A stretch of DNA of 60,482 nt from Saksenaea vasiformis B4078 (GCA_000697055.1 JNDT01001897.1:1-60482); one strand, 5' to 3'; shown: positions 1-12,997, counted from the first letter of the stretch. The notes: generated from the letters alone by a model not told the origin. Translations and numbers: made by a program.

Positions 1-2881
1 ATTGTTCCTCTCGATTTGCCGTTCCAGTTGATTCTTATCTGGGAGAGGCTCCTGTGACGTTTGTTCAAACGAAGGGAAGCCTCTGCGTCTCTCCACAGCT
101 GAAACTTGATGAGGCCTTGTCTGATCCACCGTTCCTAAGATTCGCACGGCCCACTCGTTGACGAATTCCAATTTCCACCGACATGATAGGTGGCGACGGT
201 TCATCATGCGTTTGATTTTGTCGACTTGGAAGAAGGCTCCCATAGTGGTCTCTTTCTCCATCCTGGCTTGCAGTTCGCTAGTAATAAAGCCGGTATCCTG
301 TGCATTGGGAATATCGTAGCTATCGCGCATGATCTTGTAAACAACGGAGAGAGAGAGGAATAGACTCCATTTTTCGCTTATCTCGACAGACAGTTTGTTC
401 ACGCGTTTGTCCATTTGTAGTATCTGACTGACCACGTTCGACAATGTTGCTATGGGTAGTACAGTCAGGATATGCTTCGTTGGCGGTTCGTCGGCTTCGG
501 CTCGGCGTGGCACGTACGGTCGGAGGAAATTTGCGATATGTGCTGCTACCTCCTTTTCTTGATCGGTAAACTTTGTTCCACGGTACGCAGCTTTCTCGAC
601 GTCTCCGACTGTAATCACTCGCGTAATCTTCGGTGATTCCACAAGCATTCGAATAATCGCGACGAGGGCACGGATGACACGAGCGGGGGTCTCTTTGGCA
701 GAAGCGGTCGTACGTGTACTGGGGCCGGCAGGCTCTTCGTCAGCGTCTTCATCTTCATCTTCGCTAGCGCTGACGAGGTCGTCCTCAGTGTCATCAATTA
801 CATGGCCCTCGTATTCGTCTTCAGCAGCAGACTTACGTCTCCTGTTTCACCCTTCCTTGCTGCCTTCTCCCGCACCCTTTGCGGCTGATTCACAGAGATT
901 TTCCGTTCAATCTTCTGGATAACCTCTGGAGGACGACCTTTTGATACCGCTTTCTTGAGCTCCCGGGTCCAATACAGCCTGTTCGATCTCATCTGCCGGC
1001 CTAACTCCTGTCGCTTCTGCTTTTCCTGTCGTGCTGCTTTTTCCTCCGCTTCCTTTTTCGTGATATCGAGGTATCTTTGCATTCGCTTGGGTGCGAGATT
1101 TATTCGTAGCAGGAGACGGATAATATTCGTCAGTGACCTTTGGTACAAAGCGCCGTTGTACATGTTGTTGGCAGCAGTATATAATTCCTTGATTGCGTGA
1201 GCTTGGAAGGGTGAGGTCACTGCATCATCATCTGGTTCGACCCGGGAGGATAGCGCGGTATTGATATTACGCCACGACTTTGATCTGTATTCAACGGGTA
1301 AGCCAATCTGTACCTCGACTTGGTGCATAACTTACACTTGCTGTGACGTGGAGGCACCAATGCATGTGTAAAACATGTTTTGAAAGTGAGCGAAGTTAAA
1401 TATGTTCAGTTTCTCAACATCACCTGCATTTTCAAACGGCAAAGAAATTTCGTGTACTGGTCCAAAGTCCCCGAAATCATATCCCCGAGGGAAGACTTTA
1501 GCGAGGTCGACATGGTTGCTGTGCTCCGTGAAGCCGATATGGTCGTACACGTCTCCGTGAAGGATCTACAGGAACTATTAGATTTGCGTTTATATACAAG
1601 CACAGCAATACCATCTCCGTAAAATATCCCAAAACGGTGCCCATGGTATTCATCACCCTCGAATTGTTCTCTTGCGCTTCCGTTACGAGCCTTTTCACGG
1701 TGTCGTATTCCACCTCAGGTCGTACTAGGTTTCTGAGGCTCGTGGTGGCTACTCGAATTTCCTTCTTATGGCTTTCTCCTTCGTCGTCACTGTCGTCACT
1801 GTCAGAAGTCTCTTTGTGGCTGTCATCATCGCCTTCTTCGTTGTCGCTACTTATGTCCTTGAATTTTCTCTTTCTGCTGCTTGATTCTGAGACCGCCGGC
1901 TCTTTTCCTTTTCGCAGCTTGCGGACTTGTTGGTCGTAGAATACCTTCGCTATCTGGTTCCATTGCTTCAAGGGGGTGACGCGTGCTTGTTGAACCCTCC
2001 CTTCAAGGCCTTTTGGGGTGGCTGTCGTACCATAAGAAGCCTTGAGGGTGCTGTAAAGGCAATCTGAGCCGGTACTACTTGTAATGATCCCTTTTGGGGT
2101 CTTCTTTCGGTTCATGAACTTTTCTTTGAATCTTTGCAGACTTTTTTCCGTAGGCTTCTTGTTTCTCGTGATTTTGGTGAATTCGAGATTCATCCTTCGG
2201 TTGCTACAAGCATACTTTAGTCCACCGTAGATAGATTTCTTGATTGTACATACATGGTCTTTTGCAATTCTTCTTTGATAACTTGGTTGGACACACCAAG
2301 CGAGGATGGCGCCTTTCGCTTGCGCTCAGAAGAGCGCCTTAGGACAGCAGCAGGGGTACACTGGGGAAACTTGCCGGTTGCGCCTCTGACCCTTCGAGGT
2401 CGCGGAGAGGTGTATCGTTTCACTCCCAACGGTATCCATCGACTTGTTCCTGTGTAAGAATCGACTTGATGAAGAAGGGACACGTTGAGAAGGGCACTGT
2501 TGTTTCCAATTACCTTTGGCTTCTGGACCTTTGCAATGGCAGTCAAACGCAGTATGCCATTCGCAGGGATGCGGCAGCCTGAAGGCAGCAGGACTTGGAC
2601 GCCGCTTTGCTTGGTATTCAAACATCGAGCCACAGTGAAGGATAGAGTGGCTTCTCGTGAGGATTCGCTGGTGACTTTAGCGACTGGCTCAATTCCTCGT
2701 TGTCGTAGCCAGTTCAGTGACCTCTTGAAGTTTCCTTTTGAGATAGGCAGCCCTCGGCTGAACCCACTACACCTCTCATGTAGTCTGCATAGCCTTGCGT
2801 GGGGGTGCGGCTGAGCGCATCTGACATGTCGATTTCAGGTTGTCCACTGAAAGTCAGATTCGGGAGCTGTAATAGGATCAT
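1..2881 (-). CDS. Large uncharacterised multi-exon protein, 3' end outside window
   Basis: I do not recognise this protein. Exons on the minus strand are 2881-2826, 2766-2254, 2203-1612, 1565-1336, 1284-837 and 783 to the left edge. All five introns are 46-59 nt with GT-AG ends, and the join gives 874 codons without a stop. The start at 2881 is the first ATG of the open frame. Visible features are a basic, proline- and serine-rich region around residues 130-180, an acidic low-complexity stretch of D/E/S/K near residues 300-340, a charged helical block rich in K/E/R around residues 530-590, a second acidic patch after the 837/783 junction, and a helical C-terminal part. There is no signal peptide or obvious membrane segment. 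The apparent in-frame stop between the reading frames near 1330 lies inside an intron, so the gene need not be a pseudogene. It could be a lineage-specific gene or a domesticated mobile-element gene; nothing seen decides between these. Confidence 0.6.
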
Positions 2882-3046
2882 GTTATTACAAGCTATATTG
2901 ATTGAGCCATAGCTTACCATGCAGATACACTATAACACTTCTTGTTGCTCCTTTCTCTGTACCTAACAGATAAAGAAAGTAAGAAAACTAAAAAAAAAAT
3001 GTGAGTTCTTTTTGATGGTTTTGATTGGTTTTTGCTGGTTCTTTTT

Positions 3047-3099
3047 TGTTGTTGCTGTTGTTGTTGCTGTTGTTGTTGCTGTCGCTGTTGTCGTCGTTG
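3047..3099. repeat. Trinucleotide microsatellite (TTG/CTG, i.e. CAA/CAG on the other strand)
   Basis: A run of TTG and CTG units, later mixed with TCG. It lies about 170 bp upstream of the start of the left-edge gene. On the minus strand it reads as a CAA/CAG tract in no convincing gene. Confidence 0.85.
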
Positions 3100-3808
3100 T
3101 AACAGTAGTAATAATGATTGTAGTGACTATATATGAACCGTTAGTACCATCTACACTTAGCGTGTTTCTAAAGACGTATGTGTGATAGCTTGTTTGATTC
3201 TTCAAACATAAAAATAAAAATAAAAATATATCTGTGAAAGAAAGTGTAAAGGTTCTGGCTAACCTGCGATCTATACCACCAGGGAGTGAAACATGGTCAT
3301 TCTCACAAAATTTACCAGTTGTTTCCTTCATGAGACATTCCCTCTGTAATGCATCAATTTTCTCCACAAAAGAAGAAAGCAAAATCCCTTTGCCGATGGT
3401 GTATGTCGGTGCATGATGCGATTAAGGATTTTCTCTCCCGTTACAGAGCGAAGTGAACAAGCACATCGATGTGTGCTACTATATTCTACCTTTCCATGCA
3501 AGATAACAGTTGTGTGATCATGACATAAGACGTGGTAATCATATGTTAAGCAAGGCATAACCTTGATGGTTCCTCGGTTGTCTGTACCGAAGAAAGGACT
3601 GTTACACATGACATGTGTCAGGGACGCAATGAAACCGTTTACATTCAGCATTGATACAGATGCAATTTACATGCACCATTATAAGATATACAGCTCGGTT
3701 AAGGTTGAAGACGATGTGGATGCAGCATCTCCAACGCCTGGGTTTCTCGATGGCACTATGGATAAGGATTGTCGCACATATCGCAGAGTTGTCGCACATG
3801 ACGCATGT

Positions 3809-3850
3809 CGCACCAGTATCGCGTGGATTAAGGTGCGCGATACTGGTGCG
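3809..3850. repeat. Perfect 15-bp stem-loop
   Basis: Left arm CGCACCAGTATCGCG (3809-3823) is exactly complementary to the right arm CGCGATACTGGTGCG (3836-3850), with a 12-nt loop. Just upstream the motif GTCGCAC recurs at about 3772, 3791 and 3807. It could be a MITE end, a protein-binding palindrome or a transcript hairpin. Confidence 0.75.
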
Positions 3851-4717
3851 AATAGAAAGTAATTAGCTTGCGTACTCGTAACAGCAGCAGTATGCGGAAA
3901 ATGTCAATACAGTCCCGTCATGGAAAACAAGAGAGTATAAATCAATAGCATATGTAACGGAAAATCAGAATGTAAATGAACTGTCGTTCCCTGTTTAACT
4001 CAAGAATCGGTAGCTTCTTGACCTCTAATTGTTGGTTTTAAGACATTCTTCCACGCTTTCTCATCTGATATCTGTCTCACTCGATACGGTCATGGACGAC
4101 AATGTGATGCAAATAAATAAGCAAATTCCAATGGACCCTATACTTGAATAGCTTAACCGTGCTCGAAAAAAGATGAACCCCTCTTTACGAATACAACTAA
4201 ACGTGTATTATGATCATGCTATCAATGCTTCATTTTCTTTACGAATCCAGTGCTGATTCTACAGATCCGTGATAAATTGCGGATGATGAGATAAATGAAA
4301 CACTCGTGACAATATGAATCATTAAAACTTTACTTTATCCTCTTCGAATACGAATACAAAGCTGAGTCATCCTATATGTTGTTTCGCATTGCGATTGTCA
4401 TTTGTCTATGCTTGGCAGATCTACCTTTGATAATAAGGTCTCAACTATCAGATTGGCAGGTACGTAGCGTTATGCGAAAATCAAGTAATTGATACGTTTT
4501 CCGTGATGAAACAGGATGATATAAAATACATATTGTATTGGTACGATCATGCACTGATCCTGCTCTTTGTATGATAAATCTGTCATTGCATGATTTTTCT
4601 TAGACGGATCCCAAGTCTGTGTTGCATTTTATAGACGTAAGACTCAAAGAAAAGCATCGGTATATAATAGAACTCTCGGTGGCCATGTACTAACGTTATG
4701 CCTCTTTCACTGTAGAG

Positions 4718-4838
4718 TTCAACGTGAGCTCGTACTCTGCCCGCCGCCCGCCCGTATCGGGCTCTGCCACCTCCCACGGTGGAAGAGCTCGATGCAGAGC
4801 TCGATAGCTACATGGCGGAGGGCGTGTAGCTTTTTTTT
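4718..4838. other. GC-rich patch ending in a T8 run
   Basis: An isolated GC-rich stretch in AT-rich surroundings contains several repeats of GAGCTCG and CTCTGCC in both orientations, then TTTTTTTT at about 4831. The T run could terminate RNA polymerase III, but I see no tRNA-like B box or cloverleaf, so no RNA gene is called. Confidence 0.25.
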
Positions 4839-6684
4839 GCATACAACTATTTTTTATCTCTCTTTTTCTTTCTTGCTTATAACTATCATTAAAGTATTTT
4901 TTGTACGGGCTTAAAAAGCGTTCTGTGAACCAGAGTATCTGAGAGCTGAAGCATTGACAAATCTTTTCCTTTACTAAACCGTTATCTGTCTAATCATTGA
5001 GACCTGTATGACAAGATGGATCAATACAGGACTATATTCTGTTTCTCAATGTCATTGTCGTTCGCCTACTTCTGGTAACGTAGGGTTTATCTTCAATTCT
5101 TCATTATGTTTTCATCGAGTAAGAAATCCCATGTTCTGTAACGTTCGGAAGTCATCAATCAATGGTAATACATAGTATTCTCTACAGTCATGTAGAGGAA
5201 ACTGCCACATAACGCTTTTGTCCCTCAACTTCAAACCATTGAGAAGTGCTGTGACCCGTCTTGTGACAGAGCTAAAAATTAGGCAGCTGTTTGTGACTCA
5301 AATCACAGAATCTGTGATTCCAACTTATAATACCCTTCTTTGGGAGAAGAGGAGGGAGCACGTTTGTCTGCGTCTTGACTCTATACACTTCTTCTCTTCC
5401 CCGTTGCTACGAAGATCCTGGTACCTATCGGCTCCACGTTAGATTGTAGGTATTCTGGAGTCATCTTGTGAAGCGGGAGTCTTCCTTATTCTTTGGTCAT
5501 CCTGGCTTCACATTAAGAAAGGCCGCTGCTGGATATCTAATTTTCATTCCTTCCTTGTTCTACTTCTTGACTTTTTTTATTCCTTTTCTCCATATTCTCT
5601 CTTTCATTAAATAGAGCTTTGATTCTACTTTCTTCTAGACACGTCAGGCCATAGTAGAGATACTTGAGTAACTGTGCACATCGCCACAATAAATATATAA
5701 TTTCCGCCGTGCCTCGGAAATCGCGACAGCTAGAGTGATCGCTAATATTTCAGCGGTAGGAGAGTATTTACTACTTTTAAGAATTCTCTAGAAGATCTGG
5801 CAAGCGACTTTGAAAGCAAACTGACAGTGTGAGAGCTCCCATGCCTTATACTGAGACGCACTAGGACAATTGGACCAGTTGCCGAATCTACAGGTGACCA
5901 CGGGAATCCACCTATTTACCCACAGCGGCGAACAATAACTTGTACTTGCAACCACGCAGCAGCGATGATATTGCCGTCAGCTATGAGATGGAGACCCCAA
6001 TCAATCACTGCAAATTTATAGTGCCGTAATACACAGAAATCAGAACGAGAGGGAAAATACACGAAGGCAAGCCTAATAGCCAGATTTCGAGAGGAAGGAC
6101 TTCAGTTTAGGGATCACTATGACGGAATTCCTATGCCCGTTAAGGAGGCTAGACCTTGCCACCATGAAGCACAATTCTGTTGAGAAACACAGACTATATT
6201 GCGCTTATTGATCCGAACAACAAGTGAAGGGATATGGTATCAGATGCGAGCGCGGTTCAAGGCATAGTAAAAGCGCACGTGAATTAGAACTTATTCAATA
6301 ATACTGCATTTTTGAAAAGTAGCTGTTGTTGGCTAAGGAGCCGTGATAGTGAAACCGATTCCGCCACATTCGGAACTCTTCCCCACATCCGAGGACAGGA
6401 CAGAAGCAACAAGAATGTGCGAGAGCTATAGAGGCGCAATCAAACGGTTACCGGAACGGTGTCCGAGGATGTATACGCGCCAAACTCAAAAGGAGAAAAC
6501 TGCACTATAGCCTTGAGCTAAATGGAAGAATTTTTTTAACTTCGTTCAAGACTAACTAGGCGAAAAAGAACCGTCGGGTTTGTAGAAGGGAGCTTTTAGG
6601 GGTCATGGTGGATGGAAACAAAGCGTGGCTTGGAGAGCCTAGCCACATCCTCACGTTTTGCGGGGTTACTTCTCCTTTCCAGTC

Positions 6685-7492
6685 ATGGCCATTGTACAAG
6701 AGATCCAGCAAGAAGAGCCCCCCGAGAAAGAGAAGCCCGAAGCAACCATCGTTGATGACGATGTGTTTTATGACAGCAACGAGTATCAGCCTGAAGAGCT
6801 GGAGGTAAAATACCAGTGGCGCTCACTGTCGATCTCCTCACGCCTGGTTCATACCAGCGGCTCATGCACGAAGCCAACGAATATAAACTGACCGGCAATC
6901 GCTACTTTGCAGAATCGAAGTACGAGGATGCCATTAAGGAATACGAGAATGCACTGATCGTCTGCCCGATGGTCAAACCAAAGGAAAGAGCCGTTTACTT
7001 TGGCAACATTGCCGCGTGTCATCTCAAATCGGTAAAGCATGAGGAATCATTTGAGTGTAATACCATCTCATTATTTCATCGGCATCACAGAATAATTACA
7101 AGGATGCCAGAGCTATGTGCACGAAAGCCCTGGAGCTGGATTCAGAATATCAGAAAGCTCTGTTGCGTCGAGCTCAGGCGAATGAAAAAATTGGATCATA
7201 CACGTCCCTGTCGGACGCATTGGAAGATTACAAACGTTTACAGTCTCTTGCAGATAATACATATACCCGGAGAGAATGTGAACAGGCCCAGGTACGCTTA
7301 CCGCCACGGATAAAGGTGCAAATGGAAAAGGAAAAGGAAGAGATGTTAGGCAAGCTGAAAGAACTGGGAAATACTGTCCTAGGAAAGTTTGGTTTCTCTA
7401 CAGACAATTTCCAGTTTCAGCAGGACCCTAAAAGTGGAGGTTATAGCGTCAACTTCGTAAACAACCCGAGTTCATCCAGTTCTAATCAATAA
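6685..7492 (+). CDS. TTC1: TPR protein, TTC1 orthologue
   Basis: Tetratricopeptide adaptor of 231 aa. In animals TTC1 binds Hsp70/Hsp90 and Ras-like or G-alpha proteins; the fungal role is inferred. Exons are 6685-6804, 6858-7031 and 7091-7492, with both introns GT-AG. The N-terminus is acidic. From about residue 41 there are three TPR units, followed by a charged helix with the family signature EEMLGKLKELGN and the conserved tail GFSTDNFQFQQDPKSGGYS, which is very close to the human C-terminus. The ATG at 6685 is preceded by TTTCCAG, so an upstream non-coding exon is possible. The gene is convergent with the Not4 gene; their stop codons are about 200 bp apart. Confidence 0.9.
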
Positions 7493-7693
7493 ACTGGTGC
7501 TCTTCTCATCAACAAAACGTTAAACATCCCATCATGAGGTCTAATGTTTTTTCTTTTCCTTTTTTTTGTACATCGTTTTTGGGCCACGACGATAGCCTTC
7601 GAATTCGTGATTTTCTGAAACAGTGGTAATCTTCGGTGGTTGTAAGCCTACTTGTGCTATATGACAATTACAAGGGCAAAGACTATTGACAAA

Positions 7694-10600
7694 CTAATGA
7701 TGTTCAACATTGGGCCGTCCGGGAAAAATTCCAGGTGGCAAGCCATGAAGTCCTCTTGGGAAAGGCAAATCGGAAGTCGGCATAGGTGGGGGAGGCGGCA
7801 TCATTGGATGGTGATGGTGAAGAGGAGGTCCGTCTCTCATACCCGATGGAGGCGGAGGCATATGATTCATCATCCCCATAGGCGGTTCACCGAAATTAGA
7901 GAGAAATTGTGGCGGCGGTGGTGGTGGGAAGGACTCCTGCTGATGGTGATGCGGAGAAGGATGGTGAGGAGGTGGATGGGAAGGGTGGTGAAGAGGTGGA
8001 TGGTGAGGATGAGGATGAGGATGAAACTGAGGTTGCGGTGGAGGCGGACCCATGAACATGTTGAACTGTTCTTGCGGCATCTCTCTCATCCCATTACCTT
8101 CACCATACACTGAACCACCATGGTTGGCAAATGACTTTCCGTACTCCGGTGGGAAGACATCCATTTGATCCCGAACAGGTAATCGCTGTGGTGGCGGCGG
8201 TTGCTGCCCACCCAGGATCTGAAGAATCGTGCTCTGCGATCTTGCTGGGTTGTCGACGTTCGAAGGTTGCTCCGGTCCTCCCAATCGCACAGACATAATA
8301 GCAGGATCATGGAATGGTGTCGCTACTGGTGAATCATATTATCAATCATGCCATTTACCTTTGGATAATACATACCATTTGTTTTCGGCTGTTCCTCTTC
8401 ATGATAGACTTGGTTCGTCGATGAAGCTGCCTTTCGTAAAAATTCACCAAAGAAGTTCTGAGCTTCTCTTCGAACAGCTGCTTCCGATCTATTCTCTTCA
8501 GCATTTAAAGGTGATGACGCGTCGCTCATTCTGCCGAGTCCCTCCTGTCGTAATGGGCTTGAAAGTAGCATCTGATCCATCGAAGATCGATGCGAAAAGA
8601 CTTCCCGTGGCGGTTGGCTACCAGTACTCGTCGACTCATCGTCAAAGTAGGCGTCGGGCTTGTTCATCACTCGGGATTCTTGGCCATTCATTGGCATCTT
8701 GGAAAGACCAGGTGGCTGGCTAATACCATTATTTGCTCCAACAAGAACCTTGCCTTGTGGGCTTGGTTCAGACAGGGTGGTAGGATGCGAATCACGTCGG
8801 ATTCCACGCATGTCCGTGGGTACTTCCTGCCGCTCAATATTACCTTTGTCTTGTTGTTGCTGTTCTTGCGATGGTCGTCGGAAGAACAAATCCGGCTCCT
8901 CTCCTGCTGGTGTGTGAGGTTTGGCGAACCCTTTGTCAGGCGATCGATTTGCCAGTTCCTCTTGCAAAGGCCCGAAGCTGATATTCACATTAGGCAAAAG
9001 CGCTCTAAAGTCCTCTCGCATCGATTTGACAGAATCTTTTCTTCCATGTACAGGACTATCTTGCTGAAGTTGCATGCCTCGGAACTCGCCGCGTAAAGAA
9101 GCCATATCGTGACCTTCCATTGGCGGAGGCATCATCGGAGGTAATCCCATAAGCTCTGGTCGATCCATGGCGGGATGTCGCATCATCTGTGGATGTTGTG
9201 GAGGGAACATGTTCATCGGAGGAGGACCTTGTGCAGGAAAAGGTGGCGGCGTATGGCCTGGAGGGAAATCTGGGGAAAATCCGAATCTGGACATGGGTGG
9301 AGCAAATCCATGGAACAGGCCAGAAGCCTCCAGCATCTGCTGCGAATGTTGAAGACGACGCATCATAGCAGGATCTTGTCGATTAAACGGATCGAAGTTA
9401 TGAGAACCCCAACCTGGAGGTATGCCTAAGCCGGGCGGTGGTCCCGAAGGTAGGGCTGGCCGTGGTGCATTGTTTGGTGGCGTAGGGGTCTCATTCATAA
9501 ATGCAGGTCGCAAAGCCTTCAGATCGTATTCTTCAAACGAATGTTCAGGTGATTCCGCCATCAATTCGTGATTCACCAAAGCAGACAGTCGCTCCATTGC
9601 AACAAGTGGTGAAGGAAGCCCTTGAGAACTAGAAGGACTATACTCATCTTGAACTTTCTCTGATTCCTCCAGCTCAATCTGCTTTTGCAATTGCTGCTCC
9701 GAGTCCTTGATTCGATCAGCTTTCTGAAGATAGGCAGCAACATCAAATGCCTTCACTATATCATCACCCGTACTGGATAGTCGACGGTTGATCTCAATCA
9801 TTTCCTCATCAACCTTATCGACTTCATCCTCTACCACATGACCAAGCACGTAGTTCGAGACCGATGGCGCCTCAGGAACCGGTGCTTCCGATGGTAACTT
9901 AGCCTCTTCCGATTCAGGAAGGTCCTCGGTACTTTTGACCACCCGCTTGTTATTTTCCAACATTTCCTCTTCCTCCGACTTGACAGGACCAATAGGCTTT
10001 GATTCTTCCAACTCTTCCTCGGGTTCATTTTTCACCATCTCGTTCAAAGCTGCATCCACATCCTGCTGTACGTCCGTAGCATTTGGCTTCTGCATTTCGG
10101 TAGGCTGTTCAATGTTTTCCATTGCTTCTTGTTCCATCATCTCGCTAACAGGCTGTACGGGTTCCTCGTACTCCTCATCTTCTTCTTCGTTGGCATCTGT
10201 TATCTCAGGCGTAGGTTCAACGTCCATGGCAGTAGGCTGTTCTGGAACAGGTGCGGTAGGCGCAACTTTCACAACATCCCACTCCTTCTTGGGCTTTGCC
10301 TTTGCTACCGCTACCTTAGCCTCTTTCTCCGCTTCTTCAAACTCCTCGAGGCGCATCATCTTTGTCTTTTTCTTTTCCTTCTTTCGAGATATAGGGGTCA
10401 GGTGCTTTGGCTTTTGAGGAGCGCTGAGTGCATCTGACAGTGACGGTCCGAACGTTGCTGGCGTAATCACACTGTCTTGGTTAATCGTACTACCGGATCC
10501 CTTTCCCCATGATGCTGTTGCAGGTAAGGCGGGCTTCTCATTATCGGTTTTGGCTGTGGTTTCCGAAATACTCTTTACCAAGGCTGGAGCAGACTTATTC

Positions 10601-11797
10601 ACCGCGACTGTTGCTGACTTTGCTTTTACGGTCGGAGTGGTAGGCTTTGGCGCTGGTGTCGACTTTGGAGATGGCGTCTCTAACTTAGGAGTTGCCACCT
10701 TTGTTACTGGGGATGAGGTTGCTGTATCTAGCACAGGTGATGGTGATTTTGGTTCGGGTATGGGTTCCTTCGGTTTCACCGGGACAACCTTTGGAATAGG
10801 TGCCCACGTGCGCGGCTGCGTCGACGGACGTGCCGTTACGTTTGATGATGATGATGATGCCAATGGCTTTGATACAGGAACCACAGGTGCAGCAGCCTGA
10901 CGTTTGTTTGGGTACGCTTGCGTAGACGTAGCAGGGTGTTTCCTAAGACATTTTATCAATCATCGGTCCAGTCCTTAAATAAGTCACATACCCAATCGTC
11001 GGATTTTCCTTATTATAACTATCAACATCATCTCCAGGTTCATGTAGATACATGCAATTTGGATTTGGACATGACATGTGCCGTAAATAATAAGTACAAT
11101 ACTTGGTCGTCCCGTATGAGGCCCTGCCAGCAAACATTAAATTCTGCCTTCCTGAACACCTATCACTCTTTTTACCTGACCAGTTTACCGTCATGTGTAG
11201 ATCCATTGAGACCTGCTATTGCTTTGGCAGCATCTTCCTTTCGAGCATACGTGACGTAGATGCCAACTGAGGTCTGAGTTGTCGAGGTGGCAGAACGTTT
11301 GCTTAGGACGAGCTTAGTGATTTTTCCGTAGGACTTAAAGATCTCGTTCTACTCTTTGTACTTAAGTATACAGTTGTTAAACGACATCTGTACCTCCATG
11401 CTAGCATGTTTAGAACCAAGACCGAGTACGTAGACGAGATTCTTTTGTACAACCCTTACATTCGACAACTGTCGTCTGCTAGGGTCCTTCATTTCTCGCT
11501 GCTGGCGTTCTTTTTCTTTCTTCTCTTTTTTGATGCGAAGGATTTCCTCTGCACTCACTGGGATGAACTCAACAATCTGGTCGCTGTACACTCGTCTACA
11601 AGCGGGACATCGGCCATTGAGATTGCTTTTGATATGATGCCAACAGAATCGACAGATCTATGACCAGTCAGTTGAGATGCAGGGCCAATCTTTACCATTA
11701 CCTGGTAACCGCAAGGGCATGGACGGAAATTGCGGTCGGCGATATCGAATTCCTCCATGCACAGAGGGCAATCCAAATCTTCTTCGTCCGAAACCAT
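7694..11797 (-). CDS. NOT4: Not4/CNOT4-type RING E3 ubiquitin ligase of the CCR4-NOT complex
   Basis: Exons are 11797-11702, 11657-11394, 11348-11176, 11123-10992, 10942-8376 and 8322-7694, giving 1286 aa. The N-terminus holds a C4C4 RING (CPLCMEE, PCPCGYQ, then CRFCW and CPACRR), the basic linker with VRVVQKNLVYVLGLG, an RRM, and a C-x8-C-x4-C-x3-H zinc finger (KYCTYY, CPNPNCMYLHE). This is the exact Not4 order. Not4 ubiquitinates ribosome-associated and other targets and couples translation to CCR4-NOT. The remainder is about 1000 residues of low complexity: Ala/Pro/Ser, then acidic, then Pro/Gly/Met/His-rich with poly-His-Pro near the end. This makes it roughly twice the length of yeast or human homologues. 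The long antisense frames here are shadows of this biased composition. Confidence 0.93.
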
Positions 11798-12193
11798 TAC
11801 GGGAAATTGAAAAGAACCACGCTTGTGCCGTTGTGTTTATAATTCTTCAAGATTAAAACTGCGTGCTTGCCACTGTAATACACGCAAAAGAAAGGAGACG
11901 TGGGAGTGAAAAGGAGGGCTGAAAAAGCGAATAACTTCTGAGTTTGGACATCAATGTTTACCGTCGCAATTTCATTCGTAAAGTCACTGGTATCTGAACC
12001 CCAGGACTCAAAAAAAGGAAAAAGGATTGCTTGGCTTAATACTTGGAATCTGCTTTTCTTGCCTGAGTTAGGAGTACCGTGATAACTCCTGCTATGATGA
12101 CAGGTCCCAGTCTACTTAACCTTTGTTTGTTAGAAACTGCTATTATCGCAAGAAAACATGTGCCATGGAGAGATCGTATGTGTTATATATATA

Positions 12194-12740
12194 TTATACG
12201 TTTGAAGACACTTTATTGGATAGTTTTCTGGCCGAGAAATTGTTGAAATCAAGTGGTACCAGTATCCTCCTTCCTGTAGAGAGGGCATTACTGGCACATG
12301 CCAAGATCACTTCAGCGAACCCGATTTGTGTTGCATATTCAATTGATAGGCAGCGCAGTTCGGACCCACGCGGTATAAAACGCCAATCAGATTCATGGTC
12401 TTCCACTCTCCGTTCTTGCTTCGTTGGGTTTCCGCCTTCTCGATCCTTCAAAACAGCAAAAGCGCGGTGGAGAGCTTTGATGCCTGTTAGTCGTTCGATA
12501 GTCGGAGGTATGGACGATGTTGTCTACGTATCCATGCTGCACCGAGTTTGACGTGGCTATTTTACGCGTTGAGATCCCATTTTCTCATTGTTTGTAGGAA
12601 CGAAAACATCAGATGTATTTGCTTGCGTTGCGTTCGACAGATATCAAGGGCGTTTGGAGCTGTAGAGACCCCTTCGTGAAATAGCAAATGATAAAGTACA
12701 GCATGGTATGTATATATTTATATATAAATATCTGTACGAG
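12194..12740 (-). CDS. Unrecognised gene, 3' part only resolved
   Basis: The last exon, 12523-12194, follows a TAG acceptor and encodes 109 aa ending KLSNKVSSNV. A 45-nt GTAAAA...GTAG intron (12568-12524) joins it to an upstream open frame reaching about 12700 (residues such as APNALDICRTQ). The last exon contains TIERLTGIKALHRAFAVLK and later GFAEVILACASNALSTGRR. This pattern is faintly like the C-terminus of Gfo/Idh/MocA oxidoreductases, but I cannot confirm that. I could not find a convincing 5' end; a candidate exon lies near 12840-12940. This may be a decayed gene. Confidence 0.35.
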
Positions 12741-12997
12741 ATGTATGGCAATCACCTTCTTGCTGCACATCTTTCAGACGATGGTGCTTTGTTTCTGCAC
12801 TCGTCGCTTGTGCTCAAGCTAAATTGACAGAAACTTACGCTCATTCGTCTCTTCTCAAAATAAGCTATCATACTGCGACTAAAGCCAGCAATTTCGGAGC
12901 GGTTTGTGTAGCATAGACAACTGTTAGACGACCATCGCACCTATTTTTATGTCTTTTAAATGACGCCACCCTAGTAACCCAGTCTACTGTAACATAT

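Larger units (their letters stand above)
2882..6684. other. Gene-poor interval
   Basis: Apart from the microsatellite, a perfect stem-loop near 3.8 kb and a GC-rich patch near 4.75 kb, I see no convincing gene. Open frames are short, carry no recognisable motif and do not join through plausible introns. Base composition is AT-rich with many A/T runs. Confidence 0.5.

Noticed and set aside
1329..1335. In-frame TAA and frame changes in the left-edge gene, first read as pseudogene damage
   Set aside because: All breaks fall inside ordinary GT-AG introns (1285-1335, 1566-1611, 2204-2253), and the spliced frame is intact.
4718..4838. tRNA or other polymerase III gene at the GC-rich patch
   Set aside because: No A/B box spacing and no cloverleaf; only the T run fits.
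9935..10437. Long plus-strand frames opposite Not4 (Ser/Phe-rich)
   Set aside because: Shadows caused by the biased codon composition of the low-complexity Not4 tail; no splice or family support.
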